Of a DNA stretch of 52,886 nucleotides, positions 39,898-47,677 are shown piece by piece; the first letter of the stretch is position 1; every line of letters starts with the position of its first letter. This DNA comes from CAZHTS01 sp964535315 (GTDB lineage: Bacteria; Chloroflexota; Anaerolineae; Anaerolineales; Anaerolineaceae). The position numbers were made by a program, and so were the translations under genes. A model generated the notes under the pieces. That model was not told the DNA's origin. It saw only the letters and a list, made by a program, of their open reading frames with translations, and ran no database searches. The stretch covers positions 1-52,886 of the forward strand of contig CAZHTS010000031.1 of NCBI GenBank assembly GCA_964535315.1, in the 5' to 3' direction.

Positions 39898-40812
39898 ATG
39901 AAACTGGGTTTGTTTACGGCTGCTTTCCCCGCCCGACCGCTCGAACAGGTGGCGGCGTGGGCTTCGTCCAACGGTTTTGAGACGCTCGAGATCGCCTGCT
40001 GGCCGTTGGGCAAAGCCGAGCGGCGCTACGCCGGGGTGACGCACATCGACGTGGCGGAACTGACCCCCGCCAAAGCCAGAGAGATCCGCAGCATGCTGGC
40101 CGGGTATCACCTGGGTATTTCCTCGTTGGGCTATTACCCCAACCCGCTGCACCCCGACGCCGCCCATCGTGAACTGGTCATCGACCATCTCAAGAAGGTG
40201 ATCGCCGCGGCCGAGATGTTGGAAGTGCCCATCGTGGGTACCTTTGTCGGCAAGGATAAGAACAAGACCGTGCCGGACAACCTGGTGGAATTCGAGAAGG
40301 TCTGGCCGCCAATCGTGCGTTTTGCCGCGGCGCACGGGGTCAAGATTGCCATCGAAAACTGCCCGATGATCTTCTCGTACGACGAATGGCCGGGCGGCAA
40401 CAACCTGGCGAACACGCCCTATATCTGGCGCAAGATGTATGAGATCATCCCCGACGCCAATTTCGGGTTAAACCTCGACCCCTCGCACCTGGTTTACCAG
40501 ATGATCGACTACGAACGGGTGGTGAGCGAGTTCAAGGAGCGCATCTTCCACGTGCACGCCAAGGACTTGATGATCGACCGCGAAGGGCTGTACCAGCATG
40601 GCATTCTGTCGCAGGGCATGGGCTGGCAGGTCCCGCGCCTGCCCGGATTGGGCGACATGAACTGGGCGAAGTTCATCGCTGCCCTTTATCGCAGCGGCTA
40701 TGATTACGTGGTCAGCGTGGAGCACGAGGATCGCGCCTTCGAGAAGACCGAGGAGCTGGTCGAGCGCGGTTTCCTGATCGCCCGCGACGCCCTGCGCCCC
40801 TACGTCCATTAG
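39898..40812 (+). CDS. Sugar phosphate isomerase/epimerase (xylose isomerase-like TIM barrel)
   Basis: 304 residues; GGAGGT before the ATG. AP endonuclease 2-type TIM barrel, as in IolE, IolH or 3-keto-sugar epimerases. It has KLGLFTAAFPARPLEQVAAW, EVPIVGTFVGKDKN, VKIAIENCPMI with a metal-ligand Glu, FGLNLDPSHLVY with Asp and His, FHVHAKDLMI with His, and SVEHEDRAFEK with the last Glu. The metal site is complete. It presumably isomerises or epimerises a keto sugar made by the dehydrogenases. A strong terminator lies 15 nt after the stop codon. Confidence 0.92.
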   Translation: MKLGLFTAAFPARPLEQVAAWASSNGFETLEIACWPLGKAERRYAGVTHIDVAELTPAKAREIRSMLAGYHLGISSLGYYPNPLHPDAAHRELVIDHLKKVIAAAEMLEVPIVGTFVGKDKNKTVPDNLVEFEKVWPPIVRFAAAHGVKIAIENCPMIFSYDEWPGGNNLANTPYIWRKMYEIIPDANFGLNLDPSHLVYQMIDYERVVSEFKERIFHVHAKDLMIDREGLYQHGILSQGMGWQVPRLPGLGDMNWAKFIAALYRSGYDYVVSVEHEDRAFEKTEELVERGFLIARDALRPYVH

Positions 40813-40827
40813 TAAATGTTTCGACCT

Positions 40828-40864
40828 GCGGGAGCATTCGTATTCTGGATGCTCCCGCCTTTTT
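40828..40864 (+). terminator. Rho-independent terminator inside the sugar operon
   Basis: Ten-base stem GCGGGAGCAT (40828-40837) / ATGCTCCCGC (40849-40858), an 11-nt loop and a T-rich tail (ccttttt). It separates the isomerase gene from the ROK kinase gene, whose start codon is only 27 nt further, leaving no room for a normal promoter after it. Confidence 0.92.
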
Positions 40865-40890
40865 GTGTGACGGTGGATGTGAGGTAAAAC

Positions 40891-41868
40891 ATGGCAAAGT
40901 ATATCGGTTGTGACCTGGGGGGGACGAATCTGCGCGCTGGCGTGGTGGACACCCGGACGGGGGCGGTTTCCCATTTGACCTCCGTCCCGACCCTGGCGCG
41001 CGAGGGCCACGATGCGGTGATGGCTCGTATGGGCCAGTTGTTTCTGGACGTAATTGCGGCCAGCGGGCTGCACAGTGAAGATTTTGGCGGCATCGGCATC
41101 GGCGTGCCGGGGGTGGTGGATCTGCAAAAGGGTGAGGTGCTTTTCCTGCCCAATCTGCCGGGCACCTGGCCCCACGTGCCCCTGCAGGAGCGCATCACTG
41201 CCCTGACCGGACTGCCGGTGCGCATCCTCAACGATGTGCGTTCGATCACCTTTGGCGAATGGCGCTTTGGCGCCGGGCGCGGGGCGGATACGATGGCCTG
41301 CTTTGCGGTGGGTACCGGCGTTGGCGGCGGGCTGGTGATCAACCAGCGGCTGTACCTGGGCATGGGCGGTACGGCGGGTGAATTGGGGCACCAGACGATC
41401 GACTTCAACGGCCCGCGCTGCGGCTGCGGCAATCGCGGCTGCCTGGAAGCCTACGCCTCCGGCCCGGCGCTGGCGGCGTTGGGCGCGCGGGCGGTGATGC
41501 AGGGCCTGACCACTTCGATCGGCGAGCTGGTGGAGTACGACCTCAACCGCATCACGCCCGAGGTGATCGCCCAGGCGGCGCGCCAGGGCGACGAGATTGC
41601 GCGCTCGATTTACGACCAGGTGGGTATGTACCTGGGGGTGGCGGTTGCCAACGTGATCGTCATGCTCACCCCCGAGCGGGTGGTGATTGGCGGCGGCGTG
41701 GCCCGCGCCGGCGATCTGCTGCTCGATCCCATCCGGCGCACGGCCTTTGACCGCGCCGCCATGATGGGGCCGCAAGAACGGGTGGCGATCGTCCCGGCCG
41801 AACTGGGCAACAACGCCGGGGTGATCGGCGTGGCGCTGTGGGCCGAGGAGAAAATCGCCCCTCTTTGA
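40891..41868 (+). CDS. ROK-family sugar kinase (glucokinase-like)
   Basis: 325 residues; GAGG eight bases before the ATG. No DNA-binding domain, so an enzyme rather than a repressor. ATP phosphate loop GCDLGGTNLRAGVV, sugar loop LNDVRSITFGEWRFGAG with catalytic Asp, GTGVGGGLVINQ, GELGHQTIDFNGP and the zinc motif CGCGNRGCLEAYASG. C-terminal adenosine motif VVIGGGVARAGD. It phosphorylates glucose or a related hexose. Its 3' end lies in the 55-bp segment that is repeated across the scaffold gap, but the stop codon is inside the left contig, so the gene is complete. Confidence 0.94.
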   Translation: MAKYIGCDLGGTNLRAGVVDTRTGAVSHLTSVPTLAREGHDAVMARMGQLFLDVIAASGLHSEDFGGIGIGVPGVVDLQKGEVLFLPNLPGTWPHVPLQERITALTGLPVRILNDVRSITFGEWRFGAGRGADTMACFAVGTGVGGGLVINQRLYLGMGGTAGELGHQTIDFNGPRCGCGNRGCLEAYASGPALAALGARAVMQGLTTSIGELVEYDLNRITPEVIAQAARQGDEIARSIYDQVGMYLGVAVANVIVMLTPERVVIGGGVARAGDLLLDPIRRTAFDRAAMMGPQERVAIVPAELGNNAGVIGVALWAEEKIAPL

Positions 41869-41900
41869 CGGTTAGCAAAGGAATGTTGTTATTCGTCGCG
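41846..41900 (+). repeat. 55-bp contig-end overlap, left copy
   Basis: Identical to 42001-42055. It contains the end of the ROK kinase gene and 32 bases beyond. It is a shared contig end, most likely not a biological repeat. Confidence 0.9.
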
Positions 41901-42000
41901 NNNNNNNNNNNNNNNNNNNNNNNNNNNNNNNNNNNNNNNNNNNNNNNNNNNNNNNNNNNNNNNNNNNNNNNNNNNNNNNNNNNNNNNNNNNNNNNNNNNN
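41901..42000. other. Scaffold gap (100 N)
   Basis: Exactly 100 N, the conventional placeholder length. Because the flanks overlap by 55 bp, the true distance may be negative: collapsing the overlap would join the two contigs with nothing missing. Confidence 0.95.
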
Positions 42001-42055
42001 AGGAGAAAATCGCCCCTCTTTGACGGTTAGCAAAGGAATGTTGTTATTCGTCGCG
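42001..42055 (+). repeat. 55-bp contig-end overlap, right copy
   Basis: Second copy of 41846-41900. Read on the minus strand it contains the stop codon (42046-42044) of the truncated partner gene described below. Confidence 0.9.
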
Positions 42056-42241
42056 GGTGGGTAGTTTTAGCGCGGCTGGCAAGCGTGCCGCTGATTGGCG
42101 AGGGCGTAACTGCTCGATTTTTCGTACGACTTCAAATCGAAACGGGCCGACATTTCGCAACGATTGAAACAATTTGGGTAAAAACAAAGATTCCCCTTTG
42201 CCTGTTACAAATAAGCCAAATGTCAGCCCGGCTTCGTTCAT
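42044..42241 (-). pseudogene. Truncated partner of the AAA ATPase (possible DUF4276/TOPRIM-like fragment)
   Basis: A 65-residue frame that starts in a 4-nt ATGA overlap with the ATPase gene, so it is translationally coupled. The sequence LTFGLFVTGKGESLFLPKLF resembles, from memory, the first strand and helix of DUF4276- or RloB-like proteins that accompany OLD/RecF-like ATPases and are usually about 200 residues or longer. The TAA at 42046-42044 falls in the contig-overlap segment, soon after RQSAARLPAALKLPTRDE, where longer relatives would continue. It is therefore a 3'-truncated gene, either a real deletion scar next to the sugar operon or a product of the contig join. Family assignment is tentative. 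Confidence 0.5.
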
Positions 42242-43422
42242 TTTGCTTCACTGCGGTGGCTCTGGGGTGCAAGCACTTCGGCCATATAGAGCGAACCGGT
42301 CGCATAATTTGCAAGCAAATCTTGTACGTTTTCAATCTCACTGACCCGTCGCAATGAAGTTCGTCCTTCATCGTCCATTTCGCCGGCCAAAATGTCGGAA
42401 GCTGAAAACTGGCTGAGTAAAACGGGTGAATGTGTAGCAATCATAACCTGTTTGTTCCACTCGCTGCTGGCTTGTTTCACAGCTTCTGCAAACACAGAAA
42501 TGGCGTGTGGATGTAAAGATGTCTCAGGTTCGTCAAACAGGATGATTGAATCGCGATTTTGGCCTTCGGAAAACAAGCAAGTCAGGTGGATCAGCAATTG
42601 CAAATGACCATCCGAAACGCCGGATGCTTTGATAGGGTGTCTACGGTTTTTCTCGATGAAACTTCCATACACATAATTTGTCGATGTGGGTTCCAATAAT
42701 ACGTCATCAAAGTTCGGGAAACTACGGCGCATATGTTCCATGATGGTATCGTAGCGATCATCCAGACCACGCCTGTCTTTTAAATTACGTAGCACGGACC
42801 ATAGGTTTTGGGCCCGGTCACGCAACCAGGTTTCTGTGCCCGCCTCAGAACCTTTCTTTTTCAATCCATAAATATCGGTCGCACGGGTCTGGTATGAATG
42901 AACGAAGCGGAATAAACGATCTGCATCCGTAGCCTCTTGGGATGTGTCTTGAAAATAAAGATACTGAGTTAATGCAAGTTTTTCGGGCTGGCGCAATGTT
43001 ACGAGCGCCATATCATTCATGTTGCTATGGAAAAAATTGGCTTTATCGCTGCCGGTTTTTCTTTCAATCAGTACAGTTTTCCGTTCTTTGGAAAAGAGCC
43101 TTTCGCCAACGAACGGTTCGATACGCCCGCTTGAAAAACCAAATTCGATGGTATATTCAAAAGTGTGGGCTTCAAGGTGGATGACAATATGGGCGTTAGG
43201 CGGGGCGCTGTTCCAGACAATTCCAATTCCATGATCGCGATCAGATGAGGCGCTATCAACACCGCGAATAGCGCAATCGCGTACAAACCAAACAGTGTCT
43301 AGAAAAGTAGATTTCCCAACACCATTTGGGCCAAACAAGATGTTCAATGGGGCAAGGTCCAGTGTAACGTTTTCCAAAGAGCGGAAATTTTCGATATGGA
43401 TGCGGAGAATAGGATTTGACAT
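42238..43422 (-). CDS. OLD/RecF-like AAA family ATPase
   Basis: 394 residues from the ATG at 43422 (GGGAG 8 nt upstream); the open frame extends further but has no other support. ABC/SMC-type ATPase of the AAA_21 group. It opens with ILRIHIENFRSLENVTLDL, then Walker A FGPNGVGKSTFLD, an inserted helical and strand region (about 130-270), VSDGHLQLLIHLTCLF in the signature position, Walker B SIILFDEPETSLHPHA and the switch MIATHSPVLLSQF. Relatives are found in antiphage or DNA-repair islands, often with a second nuclease-like gene. Here that partner is truncated. GC content is visibly lower than in neighbouring genes, a sign of horizontal acquisition. No TOPRIM domain is fused, so it is not a class 1 OLD protein. 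Confidence 0.85.
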   Translation of the reverse strand: MSNPILRIHIENFRSLENVTLDLAPLNILFGPNGVGKSTFLDTVWFVRDCAIRGVDSASSDRDHGIGIVWNSAPPNAHIVIHLEAHTFEYTIEFGFSSGRIEPFVGERLFSKERKTVLIERKTGSDKANFFHSNMNDMALVTLRQPEKLALTQYLYFQDTSQEATDADRLFRFVHSYQTRATDIYGLKKKGSEAGTETWLRDRAQNLWSVLRNLKDRRGLDDRYDTIMEHMRRSFPNFDDVLLEPTSTNYVYGSFIEKNRRHPIKASGVSDGHLQLLIHLTCLFSEGQNRDSIILFDEPETSLHPHAISVFAEAVKQASSEWNKQVMIATHSPVLLSQFSASDILAGEMDDEGRTSLRRVSEIENVQDLLANYATGSLYMAEVLAPQSHRSEAK

Positions 43423-43474
43423 GCGAGATGCTCCCAAAAGGGTCCGTGTGAGTTGGGCTCCTTTCTTAAGATTG

Positions 43475-43483
43475 AGTATAGCA
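43475..43483 (-). promoter_or_regulatory. Extended -10 promoter for the AAA ATPase gene
   Basis: Minus strand TGCTATACT: a TGn extension plus TATACT (43480-43475), about 50 nt before the ATG. No good -35 is seen, which an extended -10 can tolerate. Confidence 0.5.
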
Positions 43484-43709
43484 TAGCTTGATCCTGGGCA
43501 GCGTCCATAGGCGCTATCACGAAGCGCGAAAGCCAATCGGCGACTGCCATCCGACACCCCCGATGGCCAAACTTTACGCTTCTTTGCGCAAGCGCCTTTT
43601 TGAGAAAGCTGTGCCGGGCTGTGGCTGACCCTATCTTAACTCCATGCTTTTTGTTAAAATCAAGCCCGCGGCGCAGGCCGCGGTTAACGAAAAAGGTGGT
43701 CGTCTGGAT
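43484..43709 (+). other. Leader region of the XPB operon
   Basis: No separate gene recognised. A perfect hairpin CCGCGGC-GCAG-GCCGCGG lies at 43666-43683, 26 nt before the chosen start. A TATCTT hexamer (43632-43637) stands six bases before an in-frame ATG at 43644, which could give a leaderless, 22-residue-longer protein. No well-spaced -35 was found for either start. Confidence 0.4.
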
Positions 43710-45461
43710 ATGACTGTTCAATTAAATAATCCGCTGGTGGTTCAGTCGGATCGTACAGTGTTGTTGGAAGTGCAGAACCCGCTGTATGAAGAGGCGCGGG
43801 ATCTGTTGGCGCGTTTTGCCGAACTGGAAAAGAGCCCCGAGTATTTGCACACCTACCGCATCACGCCGCTTTCGCTGTGGAATGCGGCTTCGGCCGGTTT
43901 GAGCGCCGCCGAGATCATCGCTGCGTTGGAGACGTACAGCAAGTACGATCTGCCGGGCAACATTCGCGTCGAGGTGGCCGACCAGGTGTCGCGTTACGGA
44001 CGCATCCGCCTGGTGCGCCAGGGCGACGACCTGGCGCTGTTGTCCGACGACCGGGCGTTGATCGCCGAGGTCAGCCGGCACAAGCTGCTGGCGCCGCTGC
44101 TCATTGGGCGCAGCGGGGACGGCGCCCTGTTGGCCGAAATTGGGGCGCGCGGTAAGGTCAAGCAGGCGTTGCTCGCCATCGGCTACCCGGCCCAGGACGA
44201 GGCGGGGTATATGGACGGCCGGGCGCTGCCGCTGGCGATGCGGGCGCACACGCTGGAGGGCCGGCGATTTGGACTGCGCCCTTACCAGCGCGCCGCCGTG
44301 GACGTTTACCACGCCGGCGGCGCCGCCAGCGGCGGCAGCGGGGTGATCGTCTTGCCCTGCGGCGCCGGTAAGACGGTGGTCGGCATCGGCGCCATGGCCG
44401 CCCTGCAAACCGCCACCCTGATCCTGACCCCTTCGACCGTGGCCGTGCGCCAGTGGATCGCCGAACTGCTGGATAAGACCACCCTGACCGAAGACCAGAT
44501 CGGCGAGTACACCGGGCTGCAAAAGCAGGTGCGCCCGGTGACGATCACCACCTACCAGATGTTGACCTACCGCCCGCGCCGCAGCGCGGCGTACCCCCAT
44601 TTTGCCCTCTTCGACCAGGAAGACTGGGGCCTGATCATTTACGACGAGGTGCACCTGCTGCCGGCCCCGGTCTTTCGCATCACCGCCGATCTACAGGCCC
44701 GCCGCCGCCTGGGGCTGACCGCCACCCTGGTGCGCGAGGACGGACACGAGACGGACGTGTTCTCGTTGATCGGCCCCAAGAAGGTGGATGTGCCCTGGAA
44801 GGTGTTGGAAAAGCAGGGCTGGATCGCCACCGCCGAGTGCCACGAAATCCGTATGTATCTGCCGGACGAGCAGCGCATGGAATACGCCCTGACCGACGAG
44901 CGCGAGAAGTATCGTTTTTCGGCCGAGAACCCGGTCAAATATCGTGTGCTGGAGCAGCTGCTGCACAAACACCGCGAGGACAACGTGCTGGTCATCGGGC
45001 AGTACATCAGCCAGCTCGAAGCCATTGCCGAACGTTTGCAGGCGCCGTTGATCACCGGCAGTACGCCGGTGCCCGAGCGCGAGCGGCTCTTTGAATGTTT
45101 GCGCCGCGGCGAAGTGCGCACGTTGGTGGTCTCCAAGGTGGCCAACTTTGCCATCGATCTGCCCGACGCCAACGTGCTCATCCAGGTTTCGGGTACGTTT
45201 GGTTCGCGCCAGGAGGAAGCTCAGCGCCTGGGACGCATCCTGCGCCCCAAGCAAAACGGTCTGCTGGCGCATTTCTATACCCTGGTGACCCGCGATACCC
45301 GCGACCAGGAGTTCGCCGCCAACCGCCAGTTGTTCCTGACCGAGCAGGGCTACCATTACGACATTCTTTACGAACACGAGGTGGACAGTTTTCATCCGGC
45401 CTTGCTGGCCGGTCATGCGGCTAACGCCGCCGTGTTCGAATTGCCGGGAGGAGCAAAATGA
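43710..45461 (+). CDS. XPB/Rad25-type DNA repair helicase
   Basis: 583 residues from the ATG at 43710 (GGTGG about 10 nt upstream; ATG 43644 is the alternative). An N-terminal damage-recognition-like part (1-185) precedes two RecA folds. Q-region GLRPYQRAAVDVY, Walker A CGAGKTVVG (217-225), motif Ia LTPSTVAVRQWI, DEVH box 312-315, motif III GLTATL, the XPB-specific RED motif (Arg342-Glu343-Asp344), motif V and motif VI QRLGRILRPK (505-514). This is a 3'-5' superfamily 2 helicase; eukaryotic XPB opens DNA in TFIIH, and archaeal XPB works with the nuclease Bax1. No Bax1 is here. It overlaps the next gene by 4 nt, and a three-gene coupled operon follows. Confidence 0.95.
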   Translation: MTVQLNNPLVVQSDRTVLLEVQNPLYEEARDLLARFAELEKSPEYLHTYRITPLSLWNAASAGLSAAEIIAALETYSKYDLPGNIRVEVADQVSRYGRIRLVRQGDDLALLSDDRALIAEVSRHKLLAPLLIGRSGDGALLAEIGARGKVKQALLAIGYPAQDEAGYMDGRALPLAMRAHTLEGRRFGLRPYQRAAVDVYHAGGAASGGSGVIVLPCGAGKTVVGIGAMAALQTATLILTPSTVAVRQWIAELLDKTTLTEDQIGEYTGLQKQVRPVTITTYQMLTYRPRRSAAYPHFALFDQEDWGLIIYDEVHLLPAPVFRITADLQARRRLGLTATLVREDGHETDVFSLIGPKKVDVPWKVLEKQGWIATAECHEIRMYLPDEQRMEYALTDEREKYRFSAENPVKYRVLEQLLHKHREDNVLVIGQYISQLEAIAERLQAPLITGSTPVPERERLFECLRRGEVRTLVVSKVANFAIDLPDANVLIQVSGTFGSRQEEAQRLGRILRPKQNGLLAHFYTLVTRDTRDQEFAANRQLFLTEQGYHYDILYEHEVDSFHPALLAGHAANAAVFELPGGAK

Positions 45462-47677
45462 GCGTCAATGGGCTGGATGCGCTGTATCTATTGGATCGAT
45501 TGGAGGATTTGGCGCCGGTCGGGTTACGCGCCGAGGCGAACCGGGCGTTGGAACAGGGACTTTTGCAGCGGCGCTTACATGCTCAGGATGTTTTGTTTGC
45601 GTCCTGGCGGGATACGCCAAATCTCGCGCTGGGCATTCAGGTGCAGGGGAATGGGTTTGCGCTGTTGTGTTCTTGCGAGCGCAAACCTGAACAACCGTTT
45701 TGTGTTCACCTGACCGCCCTGGCGTTGGCCTGGATTTACGACCGCGCCTCCTTTGCTGAGATTAACAGCGACGTTTTTGAACGGTATGGGTTGAAGGTCG
45801 CTGCGCCGCAAGAGGAGACGCAAGACCTGAAGAGCGAGTATGTCACCCTGTTGGCCTGGCTGCGGATTACCGATATCCGCGATATGGCGCGCCGGATGGA
45901 TATTCGCCTTAAAACCGGGCTCACCAAAGATGAACTGGTGCGTACCCTGGCCGCGGCGCTGACCGAAGCGGAGATGTTACGGCGTCTTTACGAGCGGCTG
46001 TCAGAACGGGCGCAGCGGCTGCTGGATTTGATGACGTTATCGTTTCCGGACGGCAGAATCTTATTGGAAGAACGTTTTTTGAAACAGGCAGCGCGTTTAT
46101 TGGGATGCAAAGCGGAGGACTGCCATAACGCCTACCAGGAACTGGCCGATAATTGCTTCGTTTTTCAGGAGAATCTCACCTGGTCACCGGAGTGGTGTTT
46201 TGCTTCCCGGCTGCGTCTTACTTTGCCGCAAGGAGCAACCTGGGTTCCGGTTTATAACCAGAGGCATTCGTTGCACGTGGAAGCGATTGCTCCGCAGCAG
46301 GCGGATGCGACGGTTCTGCAGTTGTTGCTCCTGGTGCAGGCCAACCCGCAGGCATACCGTCTGCGGGAAATGCAGTCGTTGGCTGCCACGGGGGGAGGCC
46401 TGGCAGATTTGAACAGTTTTTCGTTTAGCGCCGACAGCGTCGCCAGGTTACAGGCGGCCTTGAAACCCGGCGTCGGGCTGCGCACAGATTTGCAACTGTC
46501 TCTGGCAGCTCCGGCGACGATGCTGGTGGCCGATAGTTTGAAGCGGCTGGCGGGTGAATTGGGCGTGGCAGGCGAGTACGTCGATTTCTTGGTGCGGCTT
46601 CTCTTGCAGGATGACCTGCTCTTTGCCGATGGCGGCTACCTGCAAACCCATCCTTCCGACAGTCTGCTTGCTTACATCCGGCAGCCCCAGGAGCAGCGGA
46701 TTGTGCGCCTGGCGTGGGCTTACATGAACCTGGAATGGAGCGATTTTTACCGCGCGCTTCAAGGGCAGGGCGACCTGGGCCTCAGTCTGGGTCTACAACG
46801 TTTTCTCCAACGGCATCACGGAGAGATAGTGGAACAGTTTTTTACCACTCCGCGCTCCTTTCTCTGGCATCTGCTCGGCCGGGCGCCGTCTGGGCAATGG
46901 CTGGATATCCAGGCGCTGGTAGAGCAGATCGGCGCCGTCGCGCCCGCCCAGGCGCTGGGGTTGGATGGGCAGGTGTTTTCCTTTGATTGGGCCCGGAAAA
47001 AACTTGAACCGGGGCGTAAAGAGGATTGGTTGCAAATTTATCTCCCCTTGCTGACGGCCCTGTTGGAGGGTCCGGCGCGCTGGTTGGGGTTGGTGGAAAC
47101 CGGCTACGTTGAAAAAAAGCTGGTGGCCTTCCGCCTGACCGGCGCGGGCGAGGCGCTGTTGGAACGTCCGTTTACGCTGCCGCCGGCGGCTGCAAAACCG
47201 GGCAAACCGGCGATCCGTTTTACCGCCGAGGGGGGGATTCTGGCGGATCTGTCTGTCTGTAACGAGCAGATTTTGCGTTTGTTGGCGTTGTTGCCGGCGA
47301 AGAGCGAAGGGGGGGGCGTGGTTTATCAATTTGTTCCCGCCATGTTGCCGATCTATCTGGATGCGGAAGGCTGGACGATAGAGCAGATTTTTGCGGTGTT
47401 GGAACAGGCTGCCGGCGGGCCGCTGCCGCCGGTGCTGCGCCAGAAGCTGGAACTCTGGCAGCAGAATTTGGATCGGGCGCAGTTTTACTCGACTGTGGCG
47501 CTGATTGAACTGGGCGACGATTATGCTTTGCCAGAACTGCTGGCCACCACCGACCTGGCCCGTTATCTGTTTTATCAGTTTGGGCCGCGTCTGGTGGCGG
47601 TGGATCCCACCGGCGTCCCGCTTTTGCAGCGCCAGATGATTGCCAATGGACACACCCCGCGGGTGGTGCAGAAATGA
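45458..47677 (+). CDS. SWIM zinc-finger and SAP-like protein of the XPB operon, with Helicase_C_3-like end
   Basis: 739 residues; GGGAGGAG before the ATG, which overlaps the XPB stop codon (ATGA). Near the N-terminus is a SWIM-type zinc motif CxC-x8-CxH (Cys71, Cys73, Cys82, His84), preceded by the usual beta strands (LALGIQVQGNGFALL). Residues about 135-170 (ITDIRDMARRMDIRLKTGLT, then KDELVRTLAAAL) fit a SAP-like DNA-binding helix-extended loop-helix. A winged-helix-like region lies at 470-590. The last 150 residues (594-739) loosely follow the Helicase_C_3 domain also present in the next protein. Predicted role: DNA-binding adaptor for XPB. I know of no studied homologue with this domain order. 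The 3' end overlaps the next gene by 4 nt. Confidence 0.75.
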   Translation: MSVNGLDALYLLDRLEDLAPVGLRAEANRALEQGLLQRRLHAQDVLFASWRDTPNLALGIQVQGNGFALLCSCERKPEQPFCVHLTALALAWIYDRASFAEINSDVFERYGLKVAAPQEETQDLKSEYVTLLAWLRITDIRDMARRMDIRLKTGLTKDELVRTLAAALTEAEMLRRLYERLSERAQRLLDLMTLSFPDGRILLEERFLKQAARLLGCKAEDCHNAYQELADNCFVFQENLTWSPEWCFASRLRLTLPQGATWVPVYNQRHSLHVEAIAPQQADATVLQLLLLVQANPQAYRLREMQSLAATGGGLADLNSFSFSADSVARLQAALKPGVGLRTDLQLSLAAPATMLVADSLKRLAGELGVAGEYVDFLVRLLLQDDLLFADGGYLQTHPSDSLLAYIRQPQEQRIVRLAWAYMNLEWSDFYRALQGQGDLGLSLGLQRFLQRHHGEIVEQFFTTPRSFLWHLLGRAPSGQWLDIQALVEQIGAVAPAQALGLDGQVFSFDWARKKLEPGRKEDWLQIYLPLLTALLEGPARWLGLVETGYVEKKLVAFRLTGAGEALLERPFTLPPAAAKPGKPAIRFTAEGGILADLSVCNEQILRLLALLPAKSEGGGVVYQFVPAMLPIYLDAEGWTIEQIFAVLEQAAGGPLPPVLRQKLELWQQNLDRAQFYSTVALIELGDDYALPELLATTDLARYLFYQFGPRLVAVDPTGVPLLQRQMIANGHTPRVVQK

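Noticed and set aside
41838..42023. Open frame running through the N run
   Set aside because: It is made of unknown bases and the duplicated contig end; not a gene.
43575..43602. Terminator upstream of the XPB gene (cgctt...aagcg then ttttt)
   Set aside because: The stem is only five base pairs with an eight-base loop, and no transcript is known to end there.
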